This document shows, in pieces, positions 24,106-34,900 of a stretch of DNA of 64,000 bases (positions are counted from its first letter, which is position 1; each line of letters begins with the position of its first letter). Source of the stretch: an uncultured Flavobacterium sp. (lineage in GTDB: Bacteria; Bacteroidota; Bacteroidia; Flavobacteriales; Flavobacteriaceae); assembly GCF_963422545.1 (NCBI RefSeq), contig NZ_OY730261.1:67017-131016 (forward strand). The letters run 5' to 3'. Under the pieces are notes generated by a model. It was given only the letters and a program-made list of their open reading frames with translations, did no database searches and had not been told where the DNA came from. The translations under genes and the position numbers were made by a program.

Positions 24106-26268
24106 ATGATTAAAAAACACTTTTTATTACTACTTTTTATTTGCTCAGGTATTTTTGCTCAGACAGGCATTGATATTAACGAGCTAAAATGGTTACCCAA
24201 TTCACATTCGTTCTGGGTAAATTCTGATCATAATGTTTTGGTTTATGATGTTGATAAATTAAATCAAAGTACTACTGTTTTAACAGATCAGCAATTAAAA
24301 AATGCAGGTTTCAACGGAGAAGTGGAAGATTTGGTCTGGAATCAAAATAAGACAAAAGTATTGGTTTATACCAATTCAAAAACAGTGTGGAGAGCTAAGA
24401 CCAAAGGAGATTATTGGTTTTTTGATTTAGCAACCGGAAAAGGACGAAAGTTGGGAGGAAATTTAGAAGAATCGTCTTTGATGTTTGCTAAATTCTCGAA
24501 TGATAATGAAAATGTGGCTTATGTTTCAAAACACAATATTTATTTGGAGAATCTGATTTCGGGCAAAATAACTCCTTTAACAACGGATGGAACAGATAAG
24601 GTAATTAACGGAACTTTTGATTGGGTTTATGAAGAAGAACTTGCGGCACGTGACGGATTTCGTTGGAGTCCTGACGGAAAAAGTATTGCTTTTTGGCGTG
24701 TTGATGCTTCAGAAACAAAATTCCACTTAATGATAAATAATACAGATGCTTTATATCCATTTGTAGTTCCTGTAGAATATCCAAAAGCGGGAGAAAAACC
24801 GTCGTCAGTAAAAATTGGAGTTATTGATCTTACTTCTTTAAAAACAAATTGGCTTGATATTCCAGGAGAACCTGATAATAATTATTTGGCTCGTATGGAG
24901 TGGGTAGCCAAAGATGCAGTTATGGTGATTCAGCTAAACAGAAATCAAAATCAGGCTTCGATCTATAATTGCAATTCACAATCTGGTAAAGCAAATTTAA
25001 TCTATCAGGAAAAATCACCGGAGTGGATCGATGTTTTTGATGCTTCATCTGGAGTTTATGATGGTTTTCCGTGTCAATTTGTAGACAGCGGAAAAGCTTT
25101 TTTATGGAGTTCTGATGCAGATGGCTGGATGCATGTTTATAAAATCAGCAGCGACGGAAAGAAAAAATCATTAGTTACAACCGGAAATTTTGATGCTTAT
25201 TATAAAGCTTATAATGAGAAGACAAAATCAATTTACTATATCTCAAGTCCTAATGATGCAACGCAAAGATATTTGTATGAAACGAATCTGAATTCGGGAA
25301 AAACAAAAAGAATTACTCCTGAAGTATTTGAAGGAACAAACGAATACGAATTCTCTACGGACGGATCGTATGCAAAACACACCAATTCTAATATCAATCG
25401 CGATGTAAATACTCGCTTAGTTTCGTTATCTGATCATAAAAAAATACTTCCAAAAGAAGCAGATGTTTTTACAAAACCAGAACGTAATTTTTCTTTAGAA
25501 AAGTTTAAAGTAACAACTGTTGATGGTGTTGAGATGGACGGAATTATGGCAAAACCATTAGATTTTGATCCGACAAAAAAATATCCTTTGTTCTTTTATG
25601 TTTATGGAGAGCCAATGGCTTGTGTAGCAAATGACACACCTTATTTTAATGGATTTATAGATTTGTTGATTCCAAAAGGATATATCGGAATTGCAATGGA
25701 TAATAGAGGAACTCCATCCTTAAAAGGAACAAAATGGAGAAAGGCCATTTATAAAAACATCGGAATTGTTAATACCCGCGATCAAGCAATGGCAGCGAAA
25801 GAAGTTCTAAAATGGAACTTTATCGATACAGACAGAGTTGCTGTTCACGGATGGAGCGGCGGTGGAGCGGTGACTTTGAATCTAATGTTTCAATATCCGG
25901 AAATATACAAAACAGGTGTGGCTGTTTCTGCGGTTACAGATCAGCATTTTTATGATAATATCTATACAGAACGCTATATGGGATTACCAAGCGAAAATGA
26001 AGCAACTTATATTAAGGCTTCGCCGGTAACATATGCAAAGAACTTAAAAGGAAATTTGCTTTATATTCACGGAACTGGTGATGATAATGTGCACTATAAA
26101 AATGCAGAGGTTTTGATTAATGAATTGATTAAATATGATAGAATGTTTAATTTAATGATTTACCCAAATCGTTCCCATTCTATCTATGAAGGTGCAGGAA
26201 CGAGAAAACATCTGGCAGATACTTTTATAAAATTTATAGAGGAAAAATGTCCTCCGGGAGCAAAATAA
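24106..26268 (+). CDS. Dipeptidyl peptidase IV, S9 family
   Basis: A 720-residue secreted serine peptidase that releases Xaa-Pro (and Xaa-Ala) dipeptides. It has a signal peptide (MIKKHFLLLLFICSGIFAQ), an N-terminal beta-propeller (about 70-460) and an alpha/beta-hydrolase domain (about 500-720). The N-terminus-anchoring double glutamate is present in FDWVYEEELAARDGF (Glu176-177), the DPP IV hallmark. The triad is Ser584 (HGWSGGGAV), Asp659 (HGTGDDNVH) and His691 (PNRSHSIY). It is probably periplasmic, feeding Xaa-Pro/Hyp peptides to import and the cytosolic prolidase upstream. Confidence 0.95.
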   Translation: MIKKHFLLLLFICSGIFAQTGIDINELKWLPNSHSFWVNSDHNVLVYDVDKLNQSTTVLTDQQLKNAGFNGEVEDLVWNQNKTKVLVYTNSKTVWRAKTKGDYWFFDLATGKGRKLGGNLEESSLMFAKFSNDNENVAYVSKHNIYLENLISGKITPLTTDGTDKVINGTFDWVYEEELAARDGFRWSPDGKSIAFWRVDASETKFHLMINNTDALYPFVVPVEYPKAGEKPSSVKIGVIDLTSLKTNWLDIPGEPDNNYLARMEWVAKDAVMVIQLNRNQNQASIYNCNSQSGKANLIYQEKSPEWIDVFDASSGVYDGFPCQFVDSGKAFLWSSDADGWMHVYKISSDGKKKSLVTTGNFDAYYKAYNEKTKSIYYISSPNDATQRYLYETNLNSGKTKRITPEVFEGTNEYEFSTDGSYAKHTNSNINRDVNTRLVSLSDHKKILPKEADVFTKPERNFSLEKFKVTTVDGVEMDGIMAKPLDFDPTKKYPLFFYVYGEPMACVANDTPYFNGFIDLLIPKGYIGIAMDNRGTPSLKGTKWRKAIYKNIGIVNTRDQAMAAKEVLKWNFIDTDRVAVHGWSGGGAVTLNLMFQYPEIYKTGVAVSAVTDQHFYDNIYTERYMGLPSENEATYIKASPVTYAKNLKGNLLYIHGTGDDNVHYKNAEVLINELIKYDRMFNLMIYPNRSHSIYEGAGTRKHLADTFIKFIEEKCPPGAK

Positions 26269-26285
26269 AATCTTATAATTAAAAT

Positions 26286-26330
26286 AAAAAAGAGAGCGTT
26301 TCTGTAAAAAGAAATTCTCCCTTTTTTGTT
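26286..26330 (+). terminator. Imperfect terminator after DPP IV
   Basis: AAGAGAGCGTTTCT and AGAAATTCTCCCTT form an interrupted stem with A-rich left and T-rich right flanks, 20-60 bases after the stop. Confidence 0.5.
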
Positions 26331-26342
26331 TTGAGATATATT

Positions 26343-26500
26343 TAACCGTAAAGTACACTATGATTTTTTAAAGGCATAGTTTTATAAAAACACAAAGTTC
26401 GCAATCCCGATAGCTATCGGGATTGTGTTGATCTAGCTTTGCGAACTTTGTGTTTTCTATCCATAAAGTAAAATTAAATCTTAGTGTACTTTGCGGTAAA
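26343..26500. repeat. ACCGCAAAG-family inverted repeat with a palindrome in its loop
   Basis: Occupies most of the 440-base gap before susC. Outer arms AACCGTAAAGTACACTA / AGTGTACTTTGCGGT and inner arms ACACAAAGTTCGCAA / TTGCGAACTTTGTGT pair. The loop has been replaced or invaded by AATCCCGATAGCTATCGGGATT (26403-26424, two bases beyond each core arm), a perfect palindrome. The rest of the gap (26501-26708) is AT-rich leader with a susC promoter candidate. Confidence 0.85.
26404..26423. repeat. Palindrome ATCCCGATAGCTATCGGGAT
   Basis: Perfect 10-base half-sites without spacer, nested at the centre of the larger inverted repeat. The stem TCCCGAT/ATCGGGA is also the core of the anticodon-like hairpin in the tRNA-like array at 45022-47304. 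Confidence 0.85.
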
Positions 26501-26648
26501 AATGAATTGTCAATACAAAATATTTTATGGTTCTGCACGGATCCATTTGAAGGCATAAAAAAGGTTAATTTTCATGGATAAAATAACATATGTAAAATTG
26601 ATAAATATGTAATTAAAGGGTAATATAATAGGTTTTTGTGGTAATATA

Positions 26649-26683
26649 TTGTCATTAAAGTTGTTAAAAAAGCAAAATATTTG
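26649..26683 (+). promoter_or_regulatory. Weak promoter candidate for susC
   Basis: TTG (26649-26651), 24 bases, then AATATTTG (26676-26683), which differs from TAnnTTTG at one position. It lies 26 bases before the ATG at 26709. Confidence 0.3.
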
Positions 26684-26708
26684 CCAATACTAATTATAAA
26701 ACCATTTT

Positions 26709-29700
26709 ATGAAATTTACGTTTTTTCAAAGAAAAACGGTAGTACTTTTTTTTGTACTGCTAGCACAATTAGCGCTCGCACAAGAGCGGATTGTATCAGG
26801 AATTGTTTCAGATAATACAGGAATACCTTTGCCAGGTGCGAGTGTATTGATTAAGGGAACAAAGACAGGAACTCAAACAGATTTTGACGGGAAATATTCT
26901 ATTAAAGCAAGTTCAAATGCTGTTCTTGTCTTTAATTATATCGGAATGAAAACTCAGGAAATAACGGCTACAAATACTGTTGTAAATATAGTTTTAGCCG
27001 GAGGTTCAGAACAGCTTCAGGAAATTGTGGTTACGGCTTTGGGTGTCAAAAGAGAAAAGAAATCTCTTGGATATGCGACTCAGGAAATAAAAGGCGAAGA
27101 TTTGACAAAGGTGAACACGGGTAACGTAGCGAACTCAATTTCGGGTAAAATCGCCGGTGTACAAATTAGACGTAACAATAATATTGGAGGTTCTACCAAT
27201 GTGATTATTCGTGGTACAACTTCACTAACAGGAAACAATCAGGCATTGTGGATTGTAGACGGAATTCCTTTAAATAATGACAATACCAATAGCGAAGATC
27301 AAAAAAGTGGTGGTAATACCGGTGGATATGATTACGGGAATGCTGCTGCAGATATAAATCCTGATGATATTGAAACCATGAACGTGTTGAAGGGTTCTGC
27401 GGCTTCTGCATTATACGGTTCAAGAGCTTCAAACGGAGTAATTTTGGTTACCCTAAAAAAAGGAAGTAAATCTAAAGGTGGTTTGGGAGTGACTTTTAGC
27501 TCTGGAATTACTATTGGAGTAGTGGATAAAAAGACATTGCCGGAATATCAAAATCAATATGGAAGCGGATATGGCGATTTTTATGGTACCGTAGATTTAG
27601 GAAGTGGTGTACATCCTTACACTGCAACAGATGATGCTTCATGGGGACCAAAGTTTGATTCTAATTTGTTGGTTTACAATTGGAATTCATTTTATCCTGA
27701 ATTACCTGGTTACGGAAAAGCAACACCTTGGAAAGCGGTGCAGGAAAACCCTAATAGCTTTTATCAAAAGAGTGTAACCTATGTTAATAATGTTGCTGTT
27801 GCGGGAGCTAATGAAAATGGTGATTTCAGATTTGGATATACAAATTACAATCAGGATCAGGGGATTTTGCCAAATAGTGACAATCGCAAGGATAATTTTA
27901 ATTTCTCGGCAAGTTATAACTTAAAACCTAAGACTAAAATATCGGCTTCAGCCAACTATTTAAAAGCCAATGCAAAAGGAATGAATGAAACCGGTTACGG
28001 TGATGGAGGAAACAATTTTTTAAGTAGTATTAGACAATGGTATTCAACAAGTGTAGATTTTAAGGATTTAAGAGATGCTTATAATCTAACGGGAGCAAAC
28101 ACAACCTGGAATGTAGCTGGCCCTAATGATTTGACGATTCAGTTTCATGACAATCCATATTTTCAAAGATATAATAACTACAATACTTTAGACCGTGATC
28201 GTTTCTTTGGAAACGTGAATGTAACCACTCAGGTAAACGACTGGTTTGATATTAGCGGTAAAGGTGCTGTAGATTATTACCATCAATTGCAGGAAGAACG
28301 TATTGCGGTAGGATCAAAAAGAACTCCAAATGCACTTGGTCAATATTCAAGATATGATAAAGATTTTAGAGAGGTCAATTTTGATTTAATTTTAAATTTT
28401 AAAACTGGTATTACGGAAGGAATCAAATTCAACGGAATGGTTGGGGCAAATTCAAGACGTTCTGTTAGTAATTCGATATATGCTAGAACTAATGGCGGTT
28501 TAGTGGTGCCGGGAATGTATGCCTTGAGTAATTCGATTGACAAAATAAATAGTCCTGAGGAACATCAGACAACTCTTGGAACCAATAGTATTTATGCTAA
28601 TGCAAGTTTTAATTTCTTAGATACTTATTTCTTAGAAGGAACTTATCGTGTAGATCAGTCTTCGACATTGCCAAAAGATAATAATACCTATTCGTATCCT
28701 TCTATTACGGGAACTTATATTTTTAGTAATCATATTAAAGCAGATTGGTTGTCTTTTGGAAAACTGCGTCTGAATTATGCTGAAACAGGAAATGATGCTC
28801 CTTTTGCAGTGACTTCAACAACATATCCTAAGAATGATAATTTTGGTCCTGACGGAATTCGTTTTTCTACAGAAAACAATAGAAGTAACTCTAACTTAAA
28901 AAGTGAGTTGACTAAAGGTGTTGAAGCGGGTATTGAAGTTAAATTGTTTAAAAACAGATTAGGTTTTGATTTCTCTTACTACAAAACAAATACAACAAAT
29001 CAAATTCTTTCTATTGAAACTCCATCACAAACAGGATATACAAAGGCGTGGATAAATGCAGGAGATGTCCAGAATAAAGGTTTTGAAGTAACGATGAATG
29101 TAATTCCGGTAAAAACTACAAATTTCTCCTGGGAAGTAAAAGTAAACTGGTCTACTAATAAAAATGAAGTAATCTCATTAGGGGGAGCTGATAGAATCTC
29201 GTTGGGATCTTTTCAGGGTGTAAATTATGTTGCTGAGGTTGGGAAACCGGTTGGGCAGCTTACGGGTTCTGGATTTACATATTTAAACGGGCAAAAAGTA
29301 ATTCGTGCAAACGGAAGATATTTACAAACTGCTGGAGTTACTATTGGTGATGTAAATCCGGACTGGATTGGTGGTGTAAATAACGTTTTGACTTATAAAA
29401 ATATCACGTTTAACTTTTTAATTGACGTGAAAAAAGGCGGAGATGTATATTCATTAGACCAACGTTTTGGGCATACTACAGGAATTTATCAAAGTACAGT
29501 ATCTAATAATCATCTGGGACATCCGCAGAGAGATCCTGTTGCAGATGGTGGAGGGATTTTATTAGATGGTGTAAAAGAAGACGGAACTCCAAATGATAAG
29601 GTTGTTAGTGTACAAGGTTCAGACGGATACTTTTTTTACAATTCGATGCCACAGCAACAATATGTTTATGATGCATCTTATGTAAAGCTTCGTGAGGTTG

Positions 29701-29915
29701 GGTTGAGCTATAGATTACCGTCTAAATTTCTTGCAAAGACTTTTATCAGTAGTATGATTTTTGCTTTCAACGGATCTAATTTATGGATCATAAGTAAAAA
29801 TTTGCCTTATGCTGATCCGGAAGCGGGACTTTCTTCAGGAAATCTTCAAGGTTTTCAAACCGGGGTTTTGCCTACATCAAAGGAGTATAACTTTAACATG
29901 AAAGTTCAATTCTAA
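26709..29915 (+). CDS. SusC/RagA-family TonB-dependent outer-membrane transporter
   Basis: A 1068-residue transporter. It has a signal peptide (about 1-24), a carboxypeptidase-regulatory-like beta-sandwich (IVSGIVSDNTGIPLPGASV...TDFDGKYSI, about 27-95), the SusC signature EIVVTALGVKREKKSLGYA (TonB-box region), a plug with QIRRNNNIGGSTNVIIRGT and GSAASALYGSRASNGVI, and a 22-strand barrel ending in FNMKVQF. SusC pairs with a lipoprotein lid (SusD, 11 bases downstream) to import oligomers using TonB energy. Most known pairs import glycans, but the neighbours here are peptidases and hydroxyproline enzymes, so proline/hydroxyproline-rich peptides are the inferred cargo. There is no N-terminal signalling extension, which agrees with control by AraC. 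Confidence 0.95.
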   Translation: MKFTFFQRKTVVLFFVLLAQLALAQERIVSGIVSDNTGIPLPGASVLIKGTKTGTQTDFDGKYSIKASSNAVLVFNYIGMKTQEITATNTVVNIVLAGGSEQLQEIVVTALGVKREKKSLGYATQEIKGEDLTKVNTGNVANSISGKIAGVQIRRNNNIGGSTNVIIRGTTSLTGNNQALWIVDGIPLNNDNTNSEDQKSGGNTGGYDYGNAAADINPDDIETMNVLKGSAASALYGSRASNGVILVTLKKGSKSKGGLGVTFSSGITIGVVDKKTLPEYQNQYGSGYGDFYGTVDLGSGVHPYTATDDASWGPKFDSNLLVYNWNSFYPELPGYGKATPWKAVQENPNSFYQKSVTYVNNVAVAGANENGDFRFGYTNYNQDQGILPNSDNRKDNFNFSASYNLKPKTKISASANYLKANAKGMNETGYGDGGNNFLSSIRQWYSTSVDFKDLRDAYNLTGANTTWNVAGPNDLTIQFHDNPYFQRYNNYNTLDRDRFFGNVNVTTQVNDWFDISGKGAVDYYHQLQEERIAVGSKRTPNALGQYSRYDKDFREVNFDLILNFKTGITEGIKFNGMVGANSRRSVSNSIYARTNGGLVVPGMYALSNSIDKINSPEEHQTTLGTNSIYANASFNFLDTYFLEGTYRVDQSSTLPKDNNTYSYPSITGTYIFSNHIKADWLSFGKLRLNYAETGNDAPFAVTSTTYPKNDNFGPDGIRFSTENNRSNSNLKSELTKGVEAGIEVKLFKNRLGFDFSYYKTNTTNQILSIETPSQTGYTKAWINAGDVQNKGFEVTMNVIPVKTTNFSWEVKVNWSTNKNEVISLGGADRISLGSFQGVNYVAEVGKPVGQLTGSGFTYLNGQKVIRANGRYLQTAGVTIGDVNPDWIGGVNNVLTYKNITFNFLIDVKKGGDVYSLDQRFGHTTGIYQSTVSNNHLGHPQRDPVADGGGILLDGVKEDGTPNDKVVSVQGSDGYFFYNSMPQQQYVYDASYVKLREVGLSYRLPSKFLAKTFISSMIFAFNGSNLWIISKNLPYADPEAGLSSGNLQGFQTGVLPTSKEYNFNMKVQF

Positions 29916-29926
29916 AAACAAACAAA

Positions 29927-31384
29927 ATGAAAATAGTAAAAACAATATTTTTTGCAGGAGCCATTTTACTTTCGATTGCTTCGTGTGACAATGTGGATAA
30001 TTTAAATCAGGATAAAAAAGCATATACAACCGTTTTGCCAAATGCCTTGATGACAAATGCACAAGTTAATTATGCCTATTTCCTGACCAATGCTTCTGTA
30101 AATGATAATAATTTTAGAGGATACGCGCAATATTGGACAAGTACAACATATACTGATGAGGTAAATTACAACCAGGAAGCAAGGAATTTAGGAAATTCTC
30201 ATACGGTTATATTGTATAGAGATGTTTTGCAGGATTTATTAAATGCTGAAAAACAGATTAAAGCTAAAGAAGCACTTGGTCCGGTTGATACAGCGGTTAA
30301 GAAAAACAAAATTTCGATTCTTGAAGTTCAAATTGTTATGGCTTATCAAACGCTTGTCGATTTGTTTGGAAATGTTCCTTATACCGAAGCTTTGGATATT
30401 GCAGCGCATCCGCTTCCTAAATATGATGATGCAAAAAGTATTTATCTGGATTTAGCAATACGCTTAGATGCTGCAATTGCTGATATGGATGCGGGTAAAG
30501 AAAGTTTTGGTACAGCAGATTTAATATATAAAGGTAATGTAGCTAACTGGAAAACATTGGCAAACAGTGTGAAACTAAAATTAGGATTACACCTTGCTGA
30601 TGTAGAACCTGCAAAAGCCAAAAGTATGGTAGAAAGTGCGTACAATTCCGGAGTAATGACAAATGAAAGCCAAACAGCATTGTTTAAATATTTTTCGTCA
30701 ATTGTAGATATGAATCCTTTGTATAATACTCTGGTAAATGAACAACAGACTGTACCTACAGAGTTTTTTGTTAATGAACTGAATGCAAAAGAAGACCCAA
30801 GACGAGATGTTTTCTTTAATCCACTTTCTAAAAAAGGTGGTGTTTACAAAGGAGCGCCTTATGCCAAACAGGTAGGTTATGGTGATTTTTCTAACGTAGG
30901 ATCAAGGCTAAAAGAAAAAACAAATCCGGGAGTTATTTTTGATTATACAGAAACATGTTTCTTACTGGCAGATGCAGCTAATAGAGGATTTTCTGTAGGC
31001 GGTACGGCAGATGAGTATTACAAAAAAGGAATTTTGGCAAGTATGTATTTTTGGAAAATTGCTGATGCTGATGCACAAACGTATGTTAATAGAGTTGATG
31101 TTGCTTTTGCTACTGCAACCGGAACAGCCAAAGAAAAGATAGCGTACCAACTTTGGATTGGCTATTATAATAGAGGATTTGAAGCCTGGACAGAATATAG
31201 AAGATTAGATTTTCCTGCTTTACATGCGCCTTCAACTGCAGTTGATGCTGCTGAAGGGAAAGTGCCGGTTCGTAATATTTATTCGCTTTTTGATAAAACG
31301 CTGAATAAAGATAATTATGATGCTGCAGCTGCTGCTATTGGTGGAGATTTAATGACAACAAAAATATTTTGGGACAGATTTTAA
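29927..31384 (+). CDS. SusD/RagB-like nutrient-binding outer-membrane lipoprotein
   Basis: A 485-residue lipoprotein. The signal MKIVKTIFFAGAILLSIASC has the lipobox Cys at residue 20. The mature protein has SusD-type TPR helices and segments such as YQTLVDLFGNVPYTEAL, NWKTLANSVKLKLGLHLAD and YQLWIGYYNRGFEAWTEYRR, typical of the SusD-like_2 subgroup. It forms the surface lid of the SusC transporter before it. The ligand is not deducible from sequence; the locus points to peptides. It is followed by a strong terminator at 31408. Confidence 0.93.
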   Translation: MKIVKTIFFAGAILLSIASCDNVDNLNQDKKAYTTVLPNALMTNAQVNYAYFLTNASVNDNNFRGYAQYWTSTTYTDEVNYNQEARNLGNSHTVILYRDVLQDLLNAEKQIKAKEALGPVDTAVKKNKISILEVQIVMAYQTLVDLFGNVPYTEALDIAAHPLPKYDDAKSIYLDLAIRLDAAIADMDAGKESFGTADLIYKGNVANWKTLANSVKLKLGLHLADVEPAKAKSMVESAYNSGVMTNESQTALFKYFSSIVDMNPLYNTLVNEQQTVPTEFFVNELNAKEDPRRDVFFNPLSKKGGVYKGAPYAKQVGYGDFSNVGSRLKEKTNPGVIFDYTETCFLLADAANRGFSVGGTADEYYKKGILASMYFWKIADADAQTYVNRVDVAFATATGTAKEKIAYQLWIGYYNRGFEAWTEYRRLDFPALHAPSTAVDAAEGKVPVRNIYSLFDKTLNKDNYDAAAAAIGGDLMTTKIFWDRF

Positions 31385-31407
31385 ATTGAGTTAGTTTTCT
31401 GTTTTTG

Positions 31408-31450
31408 AAACCGGGAGTCTTTAATTAGATTTCCCGGTTTTTTTTTTTTA
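31408..31450 (+). terminator. Intrinsic terminator after susD
   Basis: Stem AAACCGGGA / TCCCGGTTT with a 15-base loop, then a run of T residues. Confidence 0.85.
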
Positions 31451-31452
31451 TT

Positions 31453-31597
31453 TTAACCGCAAAGGGCACTAAGATTTAATTTTACTTTACGCATAGAAAA
31501 CACAAAGTTCGCAAAGCTAGGTCAACACAAAGCTTTGCGAACTTTGTGTTTTTGTAAAATCATACTTTTAAAAAATCTTAGTGACCTTTGCGGTTAT
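31453..31597. repeat. ACCGCAAAG-family inverted repeat, copy a of a tandem pair
   Basis: Outer arms AACCGCAAAGGGCACTAAGA / TCTTAGTGACCTTTGCGGTT are near-perfect reverse complements. Inner arms ACACAAAGTTCGCAAAGCT / AGCTTTGCGAACTTTGTGT pair perfectly. This and the next copy fill the 601-base gap between susD and the metalloprotease gene; bases 31741-31985 are AT-rich leader without other structure seen. Confidence 0.88.
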
Positions 31598-31640
31598 ATA
31601 AAGTCAGTTCTAAAATTAACTTGGCAAACATAGGAGAAGT

Positions 31641-31740
31641 TTTACCGCAAAGGGCGCTAAGATTTAATTTTACTTTACGCATAGAAAACACAAAGTTCGC
31701 AAAGCTAGATAAACACAAAGCTTTGCGAACTTTGCGTTTT
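31641..31740. repeat. ACCGCAAAG-family repeat, copy b, lacking its right outer arm
   Basis: Repeats the left and central parts of copy a almost base for base (ACCGCAAAGGGCGCTAAGAT through ACTTTGCGTTTT) but stops before the outer right arm. It is a partial duplicate of the copy 44 bases upstream. Confidence 0.85.
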
Positions 31741-31950
31741 GCGGGATTTTTCATAGACTATGCTTGAATTTTCTTATATCACTTATATGGTTAGTTTTTA
31801 ATTGTATACTCGGTATAAATGGATTTTTAATTAAATATGTGCAATATTATTAGAGTATTTTTTAACACTATGTTTTTTTAGAGTTAAAAAGTTGTTAATT
31901 ATGTATTGTTTTTAAATAACATAGTATCAGTAAAATAGTACGTATGTTGG

Positions 31951-31958
31951 TAATTTTG
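31951..31958 (+). promoter_or_regulatory. Putative -7 element of the metalloprotease gene
   Basis: TAATTTTG matches TAnnTTTG, 27 bases before the ATG at 31986. The upstream TTG is not at consensus distance. Confidence 0.4.
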
Positions 31959-31985
31959 GTGGCAACAATTTAACCTAAACATATT

Positions 31986-34900
31986 ATGAAAATAAAATTA
32001 CTAATGTTATTACTGGTTTTTTCGGTAGGGAAAATTAGTGCGCAAGGTCTTCCTTGCCGGACGACGGAAGAAAACGCTAAAGTGTATCGGGCAAACCCAA
32101 ATTCACTTCAAGAGAAAAAAGATTTTGACACTTTTACTAAGAATTTTGCCCTTCAGCGTAAAAGTAAAACTGCAAAAACAGAAGCAGTTACGTATACTAT
32201 TCCGGTAGTTTTTCACATTTATGGAGATGTGCAAAGTGGTAAAACAATTACGTATGAAAAGATCGTTAATCATTTGGCACAATTAAATGATGACTTTAAC
32301 GGAAGAAACGCAGATTTTCAAACCGTTGAACCTTTCTTTCAGGCAAGAAGAGGAACTATAAACATCGAATTTAAACTAGCCAAAAAGGACCCAAATGGAG
32401 GCTGTACAACCGGTGTAGTTTTTCATAGTGCTAAAAATGGTTATGGAAATGGTGGTGGTTATGACGACCAGATTGCAGCAGATGCATGGGACAATACAAA
32501 ATATATGAACGTTTATATTCAGAATGATTTGTATAATGACGGCACTTTAAACAATTCCGGAGTTGCATGGTATCCAAATACGGCAATGACAGCAAACAAT
32601 ACAGCACGTGTTGTTTTTAACGGTGCTTATCTTTACGATAACTCATACAGTAAAGAATTTTCGTCAACGTTATCACATGAGTTTGGTCATTTTCTAAATC
32701 TAATTCATACTTTTGAAGGAGGCTGTACCGGAACGGATGAAGTCGCTGATACTCCAGCAGAAGACGGTTTACATACACTTGCTTGTACGCCCGGAACAAA
32801 TTGTAGCGGAGATAAGGTAAACATCGAAAACTACATGGGGTATAATGGTGCACAAGGCTGTTACAAAATGTACACGCAAGGGCAGGTTGACAGAATGCTG
32901 GCGGCATTGCAGCATCCTGCAAGAATCACGCTTTGGCAACCTCAAAATTTAATAGATACAGGAGTTAACGCAACAGAAAGCAGTTTAACTGCAAGTGTAA
33001 CCACATTAAAAGAAACAGTTGTAAATGATGGAGCTTTTGATACGCCATCTGTAGTAACATTAAGCGCAGGCAAAACATTTGCGTTAAGCTCTGGAACAAT
33101 GATTGCCGGAACACATTATACTCACACTTTTCCGGCGGGTATATCACCAGTAGTGACGGTAAATTCTAACGGACAGGTAACAGTAACCCTTATAGGAAAA
33201 GCTGCAAATCATGCCGTAGCACAAAATACAACAGCTGGAATTACATTTTTGCCAGCTGCATTTACCGGAGGAACAACAGGTTTATCTTGTACGTCTTTAT
33301 TTTTCAATTTGAAATTTACAGATCCGTACGGGATATTTTTTGTTGATATGCCTAATGTAAATATTTCTTCAAGTTTAACCTGGAAAGCTTTTAATATAGC
33401 AAAAGGAGATGATACCTCATTTGGAGGTTGGCGTTATGTTGCCAATGCGCTAAAAATTGAAACTTATGGGAAAAAGTTAGCTTGTGAAACTGGTACCAGA
33501 AATATTTCTTTATTAGGACAAAATGTTGCTGTAGGACCAACAAGTAATATGACAGCTCCGGGTGCATATCCTAATCAGTTAGATTTAAGAACAGCAACTT
33601 ATACCGCTTGGGAAGGAAAATCCGGATATGTAGGTTTTGAATACCAAATAGAAGGGCAAACTTGTTACGGATGGTTTAAAGTTGATGTTGCGGCAGGTGG
33701 AGATGCTTTTACTATTTCTGAGTATGCTTATAACACACAGCCTAATGCACCAATTTATACCGGAATGTCTAATAAAACTGCAGTAACATTATCAGATACC
33801 GTTTTGTATGAAGCAGAAGCAAATGACGGAGGTGTTACAGCAACCAGTACGATTGCATTATCGACCAATAATGCAACATTTACTAAAAGCACGGGAACTT
33901 TTACGGCAGGAACTGATTATACTGTAACCGGAGTTCCTTCTGGATTAACGGCAGTATTAACACTTCAGGCAAATAATAAAGTTGCGGTATCTTTTACAGG
34001 AAAAGCAACAGCACATCTTCCTGCAAATGATGCTTCTGTAGTTATTACTTTTAAAGATGCTGCAATTACAGGCGGAATTTCAACTCTTGATAGTGCTGCA
34101 AAAACTATCAATTTGAAATTTGATTCACCTTACGGAGTTTTCTATGTTAATAATCCTGATTATGTTGCTTCGGCAGCACAAACATGGCAATATTTTAATT
34201 TAGGACTTGGTGATAATACAGAATATGGAGCTTGGCAATTTGCAGCAGCAGCTTTAAAAATTGAAACTTATGGCAAAAGATTAGTTTGCCAGACAGGAAC
34301 AAGAAATATTATTTTAATTAATCAGGGAACATCAATTGGTGCGTCAAGTAGTTTTGTGGCACCGGGAGCTGCATATCCGGATCAGTTAGATTTAAGAACA
34401 GCAAATTACACCGCTTGGGACAATCAAACAGGATATGTTGGTTTTGAATACATGAGCAGAGGACGTACTTGTTATGGTTGGATGCATGTAAAAGTAGAAG
34501 CAGGTGGAGTTGGTTATACCGTTTTAGATTATGCATATAACACAAGACCTAACGAATCAATTTTGGCAGGAACTCAGACTCCGGTCACTGTTTTGGCTCC
34601 AACAAGTTTAACAGCTACAGCTAATAATACTACTTTAGAAGTGCAGTTAACCTGGGTTAATAATGCTACAAATGCGACAAACGTTACAGTTGAAAGAGCA
34701 GGAGCTGATAATGTTTTTGCCGAAATAGTAACCTTGCCAAGTACAGCGTTAACCTATACAAATACAGGTTTAACAGCTGGAAATACATACAAATACAGAG
34801 TTCGTGCAAAAGCGAATACTATTTATTCGGCATATTCTAATGAAGTTTCAGCAACTATTACAGCCACTTCAGCTTATTGTACTACACAGTCTGACAATAA

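Noticed and set aside
26709..31384. Polysaccharide-utilisation locus
   Set aside because: No glycoside hydrolase, lyase or sulfatase lies near the SusC/SusD pair; all neighbours are peptidases and hydroxyproline enzymes.
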